Positions 36,435 through 45,424 of a stretch of DNA of 64,000 nt are shown in pieces. A program made the translations under genes and the position numbers. The notes beneath the pieces were generated by a model. That model was given only the letters and a program-made list of their open reading frames with translations, was not told where the DNA came from and did not search any database. Position 1 is the first letter of the stretch; the number at the start of each line of letters is the position of its first letter. The stretch comes from Spirosoma sp. KCTC 42546 (GTDB taxonomy: Bacteria > Bacteroidota > Bacteroidia > Cytophagales > Spirosomataceae). The DNA is taken from NCBI RefSeq assembly GCF_006965485.1, contig NZ_CP041360.1, positions 4,754,501-4,818,500 of the forward strand, in the 5' to 3' direction.

Positions 36435-37379
36435 ATGCTTAAACAATTTTTTACGTCTATTGGCCGTATTTATAATTTCCTGCTATCACTGATTGTCGCC
36501 GGTATTTTGGGTGTTGTCACCTGGTTTTGCTGGGGACTTTATCAGGACTCGCGACTCCAAAGTCAATTTGTGAGAGAAGGTAAATTAATTTCCGTAACGG
36601 TTGATGAGGCTAATCAGAAGCAACGTTCCTGGCGAGATATACTAAGCAACTCCACCTACCTTACGTTTTCCTATCAGGGTAAAACCTATACCACCCGATT
36701 TGTTATGGATGGCAAGTTTGTGGGGTCCGGCGATCGGGTTCAATTACTCTATCATCCCGGCTATGACAGGTTTCGCCAACCAGATAGTGAAGTTAAGTTT
36801 GATCAATCGAAACGAAAATCACGGTTGATTGACTGGACTAGTGTTCGTGATTTCAGCAACGAAAACAAGCTGTTACTCCTGTGCATCGTGCTCACAACCG
36901 CGGCCTTTTTTATGATCACGGGCGTTATCGTCACGCTTATTCCGGTGACCTTTCTACAGGATATAGCCCGGTTCATTCTTGTAACGGAGTTATTCGTTGC
37001 CTCCGTTTTCTTTACCTACGATACCTGGAGGTATTATCAATATTATCAGCACATCAAAACAAGCGGGCAAGAGGTTACGGTTAAGGTGCTGGAAACAGAT
37101 AGGCGCGCAAAGTACCGAAATTCAAAATCTAGCAGCTGGCGTGAGTATGTCTATCAAGCAACCATCCGGCACCAGCAACAGGAGCGGGTAATTCCAATTA
37201 GTGAAGATGATTATGACCACCTTAAGCCTAATGACCCCTTAAAAGCGTATTACGATGAATCGGTCAATGACTTTATGTCGGTCAATTATTCACTGGACTA
37301 CGAGCAGGTTTTGGTGCCTTTATTTTTCTGGCTCATCTCATTTATACTGATACGCCCCTTCTTCGTGCGCAAGAAGTAG
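36435..37379 (+). CDS. DUF3592-like membrane protein with duplicated domain
   Basis: A 314-residue protein made of two similar halves. Each has a membrane helix pair followed or preceded by an SH3-like strand domain: first FVREGKLISVTVDEANQ...YLTFSYQGKTYTTRFV...GDRVQLLYHPGY, second QEVTVKVLETDRRAK...YVYQATIRHQQQERVIPI...PNDPLKAYYDES. About four membrane helices (about 14-36, 147-170, 178-200, 288-306). It matches the DUF3592 pattern in duplicate. Role unknown. Confidence 0.65.
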   Translation: MLKQFFTSIGRIYNFLLSLIVAGILGVVTWFCWGLYQDSRLQSQFVREGKLISVTVDEANQKQRSWRDILSNSTYLTFSYQGKTYTTRFVMDGKFVGSGDRVQLLYHPGYDRFRQPDSEVKFDQSKRKSRLIDWTSVRDFSNENKLLLLCIVLTTAAFFMITGVIVTLIPVTFLQDIARFILVTELFVASVFFTYDTWRYYQYYQHIKTSGQEVTVKVLETDRRAKYRNSKSSSWREYVYQATIRHQQQERVIPISEDDYDHLKPNDPLKAYYDESVNDFMSVNYSLDYEQVLVPLFFWLISFILIRPFFVRKK

Positions 37380-37460
37380 GGGTTTAAACACAGAGCCACA
37401 GAGAGCACAGAGTAAAAGATTATTGCTTTGTGTTCTCTGTGGCTCTGTGTTTAAACCCCT
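37378..37460. repeat. Quasi-palindrome of the CACAGAGCCACAGAG type between convergent genes
   Basis: Arms starting at 37378 and ending at 37460 pair perfectly over 26 bases (AGGGGTTTAAACACAGAGCC... with its complement), then imperfectly. It overlaps the stop of the membrane protein gene and ends 3 bases before the MFS gene stop. Words match 6538-6641. Confidence 0.85.
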
Positions 37461-37463
37461 TTG

Positions 37464-38798
37464 TTATGATACTAGTTTTCCTTCGTTAATATCGGCCTGA
37501 ATTGGGGACTCGATTCGCTCAATTTTACCGACAAGGAAAATATACGAGCAGGCACCAATAAATTCGATTGTACCAATGAAGACCAGAGCAGGCTTAAAAC
37601 TCCCGCCCTGTATCAGATAGCCAATCCCAATTGGCACAACAATAGATGCCAGGTTGCCCATAAAATTGAATACACCACTCGTTAAGCCAATCAGATGTTT
37701 AGGAGAGAGAGTCGATACAAATATCCAGGAAATGAGGGCCATGCCGATCCCGAAAAAGGCGAATGACAGGAAAAAGATAACCAATGTATTATTGTCCGTG
37801 TAGTTAGCGCCAACAATACTTAACGATAGAATAAACCCAATAATAATGGGTGCTTTTCGGGCCAGGCTCACCGATTTCCCCTGACTGATTAGCCAATCGG
37901 ATAGGAAGCCGGATAGTAATAAACCTGCACAGGCCGCCAGAAATGGTATTGACCCCAGATAGCCCGATTTGATAAAGCTTAAATGTCGATATTCCACCAA
38001 ATAGGTTGGAAACCAGGTAAGAAAAAACCAGAGCGTAGCGTTGACACAAAACTGCCCGATATAAACACCCCATAGTGTACGGCTCGAAAAAATCAGTTTT
38101 ATATTGGACCATTGCCAGATAGTAGCCTGGCCCTTGGTTTGATCTTTAGCTCTGAACAAACCTCCTCCCTCTTCAATATAATCCAGTTCAGCCTTATTTA
38201 CATTCGCGCTATCGAGCGGGTCCCGATAGAACAGGTACCAGATAATTCCCCAAACCAGGCCAAGCAGACCTGTGCCGATAAACAATCCTCTCCAACCTGC
38301 ATACACCTGAACCATGGCCAAAATTGGACTCAGAAAAGCCAGGCCAATAAACTGCCCGGACACATACATGGCAATGGCCGACGCTCGCTCATTATTGGGG
38401 AACCATTGAGTGACCACCCGGTTATTGATAGGATACGAAGGAGCTTCCAGCGTGCCGGTCGCCAGCCGAAGAAAGAACAGACTGGCAATACCCCGAACAA
38501 GCACGTGCGCCAGAGTAACGATTGACCAGGTAATCAAACAGAACGCATACAAGATACGAGGCCCAAACCGATCGGCAATTAATCCGCCGGGAATCTGCAA
38601 AGCCGCATACGCCCAGCCAAAAGCGGATAGAATATAGCCCATCTCTATTTTTGACAGGTTCAGATCCTTACCCAGGGCCGACGCAGCAACCCCAATATTG
38701 GTGCGGTCCAGATAACTAATCGCTACGTTAACGAATACGAGTGCCAGCATTCCGTATCGTACCCGGGTTGCTTTAGCTTTGCCGCTTAACTGTTCCAT
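37464..38798 (-). CDS. MFS transporter, anion:cation symporter (ACS) family
   Basis: A 444-residue, 12-helix major facilitator. Helix 1 contains YLDRTNIGVA, typical of the ACS (DctT/glucarate/hexuronate) group. IPGGLIADRFGPR is the loop 2-3 motif; a central cytoplasmic loop lies near residues 195-230. Such carriers take up sugar acids by proton symport. It is the last gene of a minus-strand run with an SDR, a TIM-barrel protein and a cytochrome c protein, consistent with import of a sugar-derived substrate. Confidence 0.85.
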   Translation of the reverse strand: MEQLSGKAKATRVRYGMLALVFVNVAISYLDRTNIGVAASALGKDLNLSKIEMGYILSAFGWAYAALQIPGGLIADRFGPRILYAFCLITWSIVTLAHVLVRGIASLFFLRLATGTLEAPSYPINNRVVTQWFPNNERASAIAMYVSGQFIGLAFLSPILAMVQVYAGWRGLFIGTGLLGLVWGIIWYLFYRDPLDSANVNKAELDYIEEGGGLFRAKDQTKGQATIWQWSNIKLIFSSRTLWGVYIGQFCVNATLWFFLTWFPTYLVEYRHLSFIKSGYLGSIPFLAACAGLLLSGFLSDWLISQGKSVSLARKAPIIIGFILSLSIVGANYTDNNTLVIFFLSFAFFGIGMALISWIFVSTLSPKHLIGLTSGVFNFMGNLASIVVPIGIGYLIQGGSFKPALVFIGTIEFIGACSYIFLVGKIERIESPIQADINEGKLVS

Positions 38799-38818
38799 TT
38801 TTTGGTTTAGGGGGTTTA

Positions 38819-38886
38819 GGTATTCGGTTTACGGTGGGCTGGTGCGTCAGCCTTTTGTTGCGCCAGCCCACCGTAAACCGAATACC
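38819..38886. repeat. Hairpin with perfect 24-bp arms between the MFS and SDR genes
   Basis: 38819-38842 and 38863-38886 are exact complements (GGTATTCGGTTTACGGTGGG and on), with a 20-base loop. A tandem TTTGGTTTAGGGGGTTTAGG precedes it. The words recur at 15250, 34559 and 50341. Confidence 0.88.
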
Positions 38887-38898
38887 GTAAATCGTAAA

Positions 38899-39684
38899 TT
38901 ATCTGGCTGTCCAGCCGCCATCAACGGTTAGCATCGAACCAACCATGTAGCTTCCGGCATCACTGGCCAGGAATATGGCGGCTCCCTGAATTTCGCGCAA
39001 ATGGCCCCAGCGGCCTAAAGCCGTTGCGCCCACCACAAACTTTTTACCTTCTTCGGTGTCGGCAATGGGCAGGTTCATCTCGGTCAGGAACGGACCTGGG
39101 CAAATGGCATTGACGTTGATATTAAACGGAGCCAGTTCCAGCGCCAAGGCACGCGTCATCTGAACAACAGCCCCTTTGCTGGCGGTATAAGGTGTTCGAT
39201 TGGATAGTCCCACCAACCCAAGGGTACTAGCCAGGTTGATAATACTCCCTCGTCCGGCTTTTTTCATAAGTGGCGTTACAGCCCTGCAACACAGCCAGGT
39301 ACCCGTTACATTCACCTCCATCACCTTAGTAAAATCGTCTGGTGTTAGCTCATCAATGGGCCCTCGAATGTTTATCCCGGCACTGTTGATGAGAATATCG
39401 ATCTGGCCAAACGTATCCATTGCCTGTTGAGCCATTGCTTCCGTTTGCTCCTGATTGGCAATGTCGGCACTAAAGGAAATGGCTGTAATACCAAAATCCT
39501 CGCTTAGTTCCTGCGCGGCTTTTGCCCCTTCCTCCGCATTACGGTTAACCAGCATCACATTGGCACCTGCCGAAGCCAGCCCGGCGGCCATCGCTAAACC
39601 TAACCCTTTTGAGCCACCGGTAATGATGGCCGATTTTCCACTCAGATTGAATTGACTAATTCCTGGAAGTATTTCTTTACTCAT
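38899..39684 (-). CDS. SDR family oxidoreductase (sugar-acid dehydrogenase-like)
   Basis: A 261-residue short-chain dehydrogenase. The nucleotide-binding motif is TGGSKGLG (about 22-29), followed by the NSAG segment, catalytic Ser in NLAST, and Tyr/Lys in YTASK (about 162-166). SMLTVDGGWTAR closes the chain. The N-terminus (ISQFNLSGKSAIITGG) resembles gluconate 5-dehydrogenase-type SDRs. It probably oxidises a sugar acid or polyol with NAD(P), in a run with an ACS transporter. Substrate not readable. Confidence 0.85.
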   Translation of the reverse strand: MSKEILPGISQFNLSGKSAIITGGSKGLGLAMAAGLASAGANVMLVNRNAEEGAKAAQELSEDFGITAISFSADIANQEQTEAMAQQAMDTFGQIDILINSAGINIRGPIDELTPDDFTKVMEVNVTGTWLCCRAVTPLMKKAGRGSIINLASTLGLVGLSNRTPYTASKGAVVQMTRALALELAPFNINVNAICPGPFLTEMNLPIADTEEGKKFVVGATALGRWGHLREIQGAAIFLASDAGSYMVGSMLTVDGGWTAR

Positions 39685-39746
39685 GTTTTGGATTGGTGTT
39701 TCCCGCAGAAATAAACTGTGCTTTAGCTATCACTGCGCGAACCTAT

Positions 39747-40805
39747 TTAGTTGAGTCCTAATGTATCCTTACTGTATTTGATGCAGGCAATTATATTGTC
39801 GTTTTCCAGCGCCAATTTACCATCTGGGCTTAGCTGATTAACTCTGGGTAGTCCGCCGGGATATTTATGTTCCCGCACCATCCTTAGCATTCGGGCAAGA
39901 TCGGAGCCGGGTACGGAGCCCATCGTTTCCCAATAGGCATTGGTCAAACAGGGTATTTCCAGTGGGTCGCGCGTGATCATTTCCAGGCTGAACGTACCAG
40001 ATGGATTGCTCTTCTGGCAGATTTCAACCATCTTTTTCAGGTCCAGAATACCCTTTCCCATAGGCACTTCTGATAGCAGAAATCCATTGGGGTATTCCTC
40101 CAACGCCATGTCTTTAACATGCGTACTGAACACGTAAGGAGCTAACGTCTGCACAACCTCCATAGGATCTTCCAGTAGCGCCATGCTATTGCCAAAATCG
40201 AGAGTTACGCCAATCCATTCGCTATTGACCTGTTTCAGGAGATTTACCAGGTCAGGTGCGCGCCAGTCTTTATGGTTTTCGACGCCCAATTTGACTTTGT
40301 ACTTGCGCAGAACGGGCTCGGCCAATTGCAACGAAGCCAGAGCGTTTTTTTTCAACTCGTCGAAGGCCGCGGGAGAATGGTAGGTTTCATACCGTCGGCC
40401 ACTCGAACAAACGGTTCGTAGCACATGCGCTCCAGCTTCTCGTGCATTGATCACGTCCTGCTCAAATTTTGGAACGTCCTCGGTTTTTTTGGGTAAACCA
40501 ATCGACCCTTCCAGATAGAGGCCTAACTTCTCACGCTTCTCGCGTACCTTTTTGGCGAAATCGGCTGACCAGCCATTGACAATCACCTGAACACCACCTG
40601 CTCCGAGCTGACTACAGTGGTCCAACAGTTCAAGGGCGTTGGTGAAAGCCGGATACTTCTGGCTTTCCACTTTTGAGTTCCACCGCATCCAGTAGGAGTG
40701 TACCACAATGCCCATCCGCTTATCGGCAAAGAATTCCGGGACTGTAGGAAAGGATAACGCCATGGCCCCAACGGAGGCTTTCTGCATAAAATCTCGTCTA
40801 TCCAT
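39747..40805 (-). CDS. Exported sugar phosphate isomerase/epimerase-like TIM-barrel protein
   Basis: A 352-residue protein. The start ATG 40805 gives MDRRDFMQKASVGAMALSFP, a Tat-like signal with RRDF. The body is an AP-endonuclease 2-type barrel, with metal ligands suggested by GVENHKD, LDFGNS, STHVKD and SLEMITRD. Members include xylose-isomerase-like epimerases acting on sugars or keto-sugars. Tat export with a redox-type cytochrome neighbour suggests a periplasmic step. Exact reaction unknown. Confidence 0.78.
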   Translation of the reverse strand: MDRRDFMQKASVGAMALSFPTVPEFFADKRMGIVVHSYWMRWNSKVESQKYPAFTNALELLDHCSQLGAGGVQVIVNGWSADFAKKVREKREKLGLYLEGSIGLPKKTEDVPKFEQDVINAREAGAHVLRTVCSSGRRYETYHSPAAFDELKKNALASLQLAEPVLRKYKVKLGVENHKDWRAPDLVNLLKQVNSEWIGVTLDFGNSMALLEDPMEVVQTLAPYVFSTHVKDMALEEYPNGFLLSEVPMGKGILDLKKMVEICQKSNPSGTFSLEMITRDPLEIPCLTNAYWETMGSVPGSDLARMLRMVREHKYPGGLPRVNQLSPDGKLALENDNIIACIKYSKDTLGLN

Positions 40806-40845
40806 TTTGGTAAAGGTCAAGTATTGTCATTGATGGTCAGGCGTG

Positions 40846-40964
40846 GTCATTGGTTGTCAAGAATTGTCATTCGTCGTCAGCCATTGTCGTGCGTTTTTCG
40901 ATAAACTCACCTGCCACGCTCAGCAATACATGACTACGAATGACAATTCTTGACAATCAATGAC
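40846..40964. repeat. Quasi-palindrome of the GTCATTGATTGTCAAGAATTG type
   Basis: Arms of about 47 bases pair with roughly seven mismatches around a ~24-base loop. GTCATTG-TTGTCAAGAATTG and GTCATTCGT are exact in both. Direct copies of GTATTGTCATTGATGGTCA precede it (about 40818-40840). On the + strand a T-run follows (40965-40970). It lies between the cytochrome c gene and the TIM-barrel gene. Confidence 0.85.
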
Positions 40965-40968
40965 TTTT

Positions 40969-43539
40969 TTATTTCGCACTGGCGGCTTGTGTCTCCAGAA
41001 TATATTTATTCAACTCTTTAGCCGTCCAGGGCACTACACGTCCCTGGGCTAAAACGCGGGTCATACCCACCGTCCGTTTGCCAATCGGGCCCGCGTTGTT
41101 TCCCCATTCGTTTCGGATATACATCAGGATAGACGTGATCGACGCGTCGTCCATGGTGGAGTGAGAGGGCATAACCGGGAGTATTTCGGGGGCATCGTAG
41201 ACTCGCTTGTTTATTTCGACAGGCCCTTCCATCCCGTGAAGCAGGACTAATGCCAGTCTTTTTTCGTCGCCCAACACCCAGTCTGATCCAATTAAAGGCG
41301 GGCCAAATCGAGAGAGTCCAGCTCCATCCGTACCATGACAACCCGAACAGGTATTCAGGTAAAGCTGTCTGCCAGAGGCAAATAGTTTTTGCTCCTCGTC
41401 ATTTAGCAGACTCTTTTTCACTGAGCTGCTTTTTGCCGCTACGTGCCCTGGCCATTCAAACATCGTTTCCAGGGATGCCAGTCGGGATGGATCAATTTTG
41501 GCACTGGATTTGGCTAACAAGTTGGGAGCAGCAGCAAGTTTTATCGGCTTCATTTTGCTGCTCCCCGCAATAGACATGCTGGTCAGTATGGCTTTCTCCT
41601 GCCAGCCAAACGATTCTTTATGACTGTCTAAAAGCGTTAACAGCGCCGTCAACTCGGCAGGGTTTCGCTTTCGAACAATGGAGGTCGTCAGCATCTCCAG
41701 AAAAATTTCTTTCGCAGGTTCATGCGTCTGCCATTGTGGGGATTTAACCAGACGCTGTAATAAGGCAAACTCCTGATCCTGAAGGCTACTCATGGCTGCA
41801 TCCCGAATCAGAGCCGATTCGCCATATCGCCCGACAATGTTCGCCATGAGTTGCTGGGCAATGGGTTGGTCGAGCACACCAGCCGTAAAGGTCATCTGTA
41901 AGATAAGCTCAATGGGCGCGTTTTCACATCTGCTTAGTAGTTGCTCGCCCAATTTAGCCCGAACGGTTTTATCTGTTTTCGCGAACGGCTCGAGTAGCCG
42001 AAGTGCCGTTGAACTAACAAGCGCGTTCTGATCCGCAACCAAGCCAGCCAGTACATCGGGTTTACTGAGTTTTAGTCCATCCAGCGTCCATAAAGCATGG
42101 AAACGTCCCTGGGGCTGATCACCTTTCAACGCCAGATTTGTTAAAGCCGGGCCAACTTTCTTATCATTCTTATCAATTAATAAATGCTGGGCCATATCCC
42201 GATGCCAACCGTCGGGGTTCGACAATTCAGCGACAAGTTCATCCGGTGATTCATCCGACAGTTTCTTCGTCTTTGGGGCTTTCCAGTTTTGCGGAACAAT
42301 GCGCCAGATACGTCCCCGATTGACTGGTTTATCTAGTTCACGGGCAAGTGTCTGCTCCTTCAGGTAGGGTGTTACATACGCCTTATGCTGGATAAGTCCA
42401 CGATACATATCAGCGATATAAAGGGCTCCATCCGGCCCAGAAGCCATATGAACGGGTCGAAACCGCTCATCCGTCGACGCCAGGAATTCGGTGCCAGGGT
42501 GCGGGTCATGCGCTGTAATCAGCAGCCCTTTTTCTTCCACCACATTGCGTTTAATGAGATTACCGGCGGGTTCGCAGACGAACGCATTGCCATAATAGGC
42601 CGCAGGCAGGGCTGTTCCCCGGTAGGCAAGTGGCGAGCAAGCGGCCGTAAATTCCAGCAAGTGCCCTTCTTTATCCAGCGTTCCAGGTATATACCCCCGG
42701 TTCACCGCCGGATTAGGTCGGATCGGGTACACCCGACGGTCAATGGTCAGTCCGTAGTCGATACCAGTCGTTGGTTTGTGGTTTTTGTTTCGGGACAGGT
42801 AATTGGGTGCCACCAGATCGGCATGAAGCTGGGACCAGTTATAGTTATAAAACAACCGGCCTTTGTCATCATAGCTGATTCCCCATTGTCCACGAAATTC
42901 GGTACTGTCCTTTTGCCACTGGGTCGCGCCAGGCTTTCCGTCCATCAGCTTATACCGAAGACGTGATTTCGCGCTGTAGTACCAGTTATCCAACCCACGC
43001 CAGAGACCATTGGGTGCATGTTCGGGTAGCCCACTAGCCGCATAGGTTGGATCAACAACGGTTTTTGTATCCGCTTTCAGATCACCATTCAGGTCTTTCG
43101 TAAGCCATAAGGCTCCGTTTTCAGCAATCAGTACTCCTCCTGGCACAAAGGCCATAGCTCGGGGCATAACCAGACTATCGAGGTAAATCTTGCTGACATC
43201 CATCTGGCCATCGCCATTCGTATCTTCGAGCACCGAAACGCGCCCAACGGGTTTGTCTTCACCGTCGCCGTTGATATCGGCCATGAAACCACGCATTTCA
43301 ACCACCCAGAGTCGGCCATGTTCATCGAAGGTGATGGCAACCGGGTCCTGAACCATTGGCTCAGACGCAACAAGTTGAATAGAAAGGCCCGGTTCAAGCT
43401 GAAACGTGGCCTGTTCTTGGGCTGGCGTTTTTACTGGCGAGGGGCCCTCTTTCAGCCTAGTTCGTACGTTCGTTTTAAAGCTGAGCAGACACAACAGGCC
43501 AGCACTAATCAAGCTAATGTAATAAGCGGGCTTAACCAT
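40969..43539 (-). CDS. PVC-type membrane-bound dehydrogenase with C-terminal cytochrome c
   Basis: An 856-residue exported protein: N-terminal signal helix, a beta-propeller dehydrogenase-like domain (about 45-410; FDEHGRLWVVEMRGFMAD, DTNGDGQMD, HMASGPDGALYIADMYRG), a HEAT-like helical region (about 430-680) and a cytochrome c domain with CSGCH (about 731-735) and axial Met in PVMPSHS. This is the architecture of putative membrane-bound dehydrogenases abundant in Planctomycetes and Bacteroidota. It would pass electrons from substrate oxidation to the respiratory chain. It is the first gene of the sugar-oxidation run. Confidence 0.85.
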   Translation of the reverse strand: MVKPAYYISLISAGLLCLLSFKTNVRTRLKEGPSPVKTPAQEQATFQLEPGLSIQLVASEPMVQDPVAITFDEHGRLWVVEMRGFMADINGDGEDKPVGRVSVLEDTNGDGQMDVSKIYLDSLVMPRAMAFVPGGVLIAENGALWLTKDLNGDLKADTKTVVDPTYAASGLPEHAPNGLWRGLDNWYYSAKSRLRYKLMDGKPGATQWQKDSTEFRGQWGISYDDKGRLFYNYNWSQLHADLVAPNYLSRNKNHKPTTGIDYGLTIDRRVYPIRPNPAVNRGYIPGTLDKEGHLLEFTAACSPLAYRGTALPAAYYGNAFVCEPAGNLIKRNVVEEKGLLITAHDPHPGTEFLASTDERFRPVHMASGPDGALYIADMYRGLIQHKAYVTPYLKEQTLARELDKPVNRGRIWRIVPQNWKAPKTKKLSDESPDELVAELSNPDGWHRDMAQHLLIDKNDKKVGPALTNLALKGDQPQGRFHALWTLDGLKLSKPDVLAGLVADQNALVSSTALRLLEPFAKTDKTVRAKLGEQLLSRCENAPIELILQMTFTAGVLDQPIAQQLMANIVGRYGESALIRDAAMSSLQDQEFALLQRLVKSPQWQTHEPAKEIFLEMLTTSIVRKRNPAELTALLTLLDSHKESFGWQEKAILTSMSIAGSSKMKPIKLAAAPNLLAKSSAKIDPSRLASLETMFEWPGHVAAKSSSVKKSLLNDEEQKLFASGRQLYLNTCSGCHGTDGAGLSRFGPPLIGSDWVLGDEKRLALVLLHGMEGPVEINKRVYDAPEILPVMPSHSTMDDASITSILMYIRNEWGNNAGPIGKRTVGMTRVLAQGRVVPWTAKELNKYILETQAASAK

Positions 43540-43815
43540 GAGGCAGAAATTGGCATTATAGGATGATAAAGCATTATTAAGAAGATACTACTTACATTCC
43601 ATATCGATATTGGACGCTTTTGCAAAACTTAATTGGTCTCTGAGACGGGTTGTTGAATGGCGTTGTTTATACGTGTTTCGGGAAACTTTACCTTCATTCA
43701 AAAGCCAGCGAAAACTATATGTGTATTTTGACCGTAGTTTTACTGATTTACTTGTTCTAAGATTCTGGTAGATCCTATTTTGAAAGAGTATTCCTATGAA
43801 ATCCGGCATGCGCCT

Positions 43816-45315
43816 ATGAGTCAACGCACTACTGTTATCCCTATTTTTCTGTTTGCGCTCCTGCAGGTGGTGACGATCAGCGTGGCTAGTGCATCAGAAA
43901 CACTTTATTATATTGTCAGGAAAGCGGATTGGCTTGCCCAGTCGACAAAGAGTAGTTACCACCCTGCGATCTTTTCCAGCGACGGCTTTATTCCTCTTTT
44001 AACACCCGAACAGGTGATTCCGACAGCTCGTGCTCTTTATAAGGCTCAGAACGATTTGCTTCTAGTGAAACTCGCGGTGTCGGCTGCTGACCCTCGCTTG
44101 AAATGGGATCGTGTTCCCGGCATCAACGTCTCACTCCCGCACTACTATGGCGATCTTTCGCGAACATTGGTGAAGAAGGTATATCCCTTTCTACCCAATA
44201 AGGATGGGAACTTCAACTTGCCCAGAGAGCCTTTCCTGAAACGACTCAGCGCTAAGTTAATCCCTAACAGCCTTGTCAATAAATTTCTCAGTTACCAGGA
44301 ATGGCAGAACCCTGAGCGGTTTCATAAACTTCAGATCCGGAATTTCCAGCGGCCTAAAGTCCAGCTTCAGTGGTGGTATTTCGATTTTTTCCTTCAGGAT
44401 GGCAGCTCTGTCGTGATGGCGTTCATTCCTCAACACTGGTGGGAGGAACCGGGATCAGGCCAAGAGAAAAATTCAGTGTTTACGATCTCACTCAAAACCA
44501 AAGCCGGTGTTGTAAAACGGTTTACAACCACGGTTCCTCAGTCGAAACTGAAAACCTCAGCCAACCACCTGGAAATTCCATCCCATTTAGTGATTCGGGC
44601 AATTGGCGACTCTGATAATAACCAGTTCTTAATTCAGGTAAATTTCCCGGAAGTAACCGGTACGTTTACAATTACACCCACGCAACCTCCATTTGCCGCT
44701 TTCCCAACGGGTGTAATGCCTGGATTCCTGCACACTGTACTAACCGGAGCACCTGTAAATTCACCAGGCTTTAGCTATGTTTCCCAGATTCCTAACAGTA
44801 CCGTTTCTGGATCACTTTCTTGGGGCGACTTTCAATCCCAACTTTCAGGGCAGGCATATCATGAACAAGGCAGGCTGGACGATACGCCTGCACGTCAGGG
44901 AGGAAGCTGGACCTGGTATCACTTTGCGGGCGATGGCTGGAATATTTTCGGGACCCCAGGTAGCTATATATACCTTCAGCAGGGCGATCAGATTATACGA
45001 TCCGGCTTCCACCTGATTAGCAAGGAATACACCCTGACAAACAGAACCTATGCCAGCCCCGATCATACCAAACTGCTAACGGGTGGAGAGATTTCCTTTC
45101 ATCATGACAACCTCACATTTCGGCTGATAATGAGCCCTGCTGAGGCCGAAACCCTGGTTTGCTTTCCCTCCCCTAACCCGAGCCAGGTTTGGGGAACGGT
45201 TGGGGGGACAGCCACGCTTTCGATTTCGGATGGGGCAGCAACGAACGTAATTGAAGGCCACATGTTTCTGGAGAGTTGCTCGTGGGAAACCTATACGGAA
45301 ACCCTAAAGAAGTGA
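43816..45315 (+). CDS. Exported DUF952 - CrtC/AttH-type lipocalin fusion
   Basis: A 499-residue protein with signal peptide (start ATG 43816; TTVIPIFLFALLQVVTISVASA). Residues about 28-125 follow the DUF952 pattern: YYIVRKADWLAQ, SDGFIPLLTPEQV, DLLLVKLAVSA, LPHYYGDLSR, KDGNFNLP. Residues about 165-495 look like a CrtC/AttH double lipocalin: QWWYFDFFLQDGSSVVMAFI, GSWTWYHFAGDGWNIFG, LTFRLIMSP. DUF952 proteins are normally small cytoplasmic stand-alone proteins, so an exported fusion is unusual. Lipid or carotenoid handling is possible but not shown. Monocistronic; earlier in-frame starts would precede the signal peptide. Confidence 0.65.
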   Translation: MSQRTTVIPIFLFALLQVVTISVASASETLYYIVRKADWLAQSTKSSYHPAIFSSDGFIPLLTPEQVIPTARALYKAQNDLLLVKLAVSAADPRLKWDRVPGINVSLPHYYGDLSRTLVKKVYPFLPNKDGNFNLPREPFLKRLSAKLIPNSLVNKFLSYQEWQNPERFHKLQIRNFQRPKVQLQWWYFDFFLQDGSSVVMAFIPQHWWEEPGSGQEKNSVFTISLKTKAGVVKRFTTTVPQSKLKTSANHLEIPSHLVIRAIGDSDNNQFLIQVNFPEVTGTFTITPTQPPFAAFPTGVMPGFLHTVLTGAPVNSPGFSYVSQIPNSTVSGSLSWGDFQSQLSGQAYHEQGRLDDTPARQGGSWTWYHFAGDGWNIFGTPGSYIYLQQGDQIIRSGFHLISKEYTLTNRTYASPDHTKLLTGGEISFHHDNLTFRLIMSPAEAETLVCFPSPNPSQVWGTVGGTATLSISDGAATNVIEGHMFLESCSWETYTETLKK

Positions 45316-45369
45316 AATCTCTTTTTTAGAGCCCCGACGAAGTAAACAAAAGAGCAAAAATCATCTATT

Positions 45370-45399
45370 TTGTTTGCTTGGTCTGATTCAGTAAATTTG
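45370..45399 (+). promoter_or_regulatory. Bacteroidetes-type promoter of the Uma2 gene
   Basis: TTG at 45370-45372, a 19-base spacer, and TAAATTTG at 45392-45399 match the -33/-7 consensus exactly. Start of transcription would be near 45406, 19 bases before the ATG. Confidence 0.75.
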
Positions 45400-45424
45400 T
45401 CAATAGCAGTAAACGCTTACTTCG

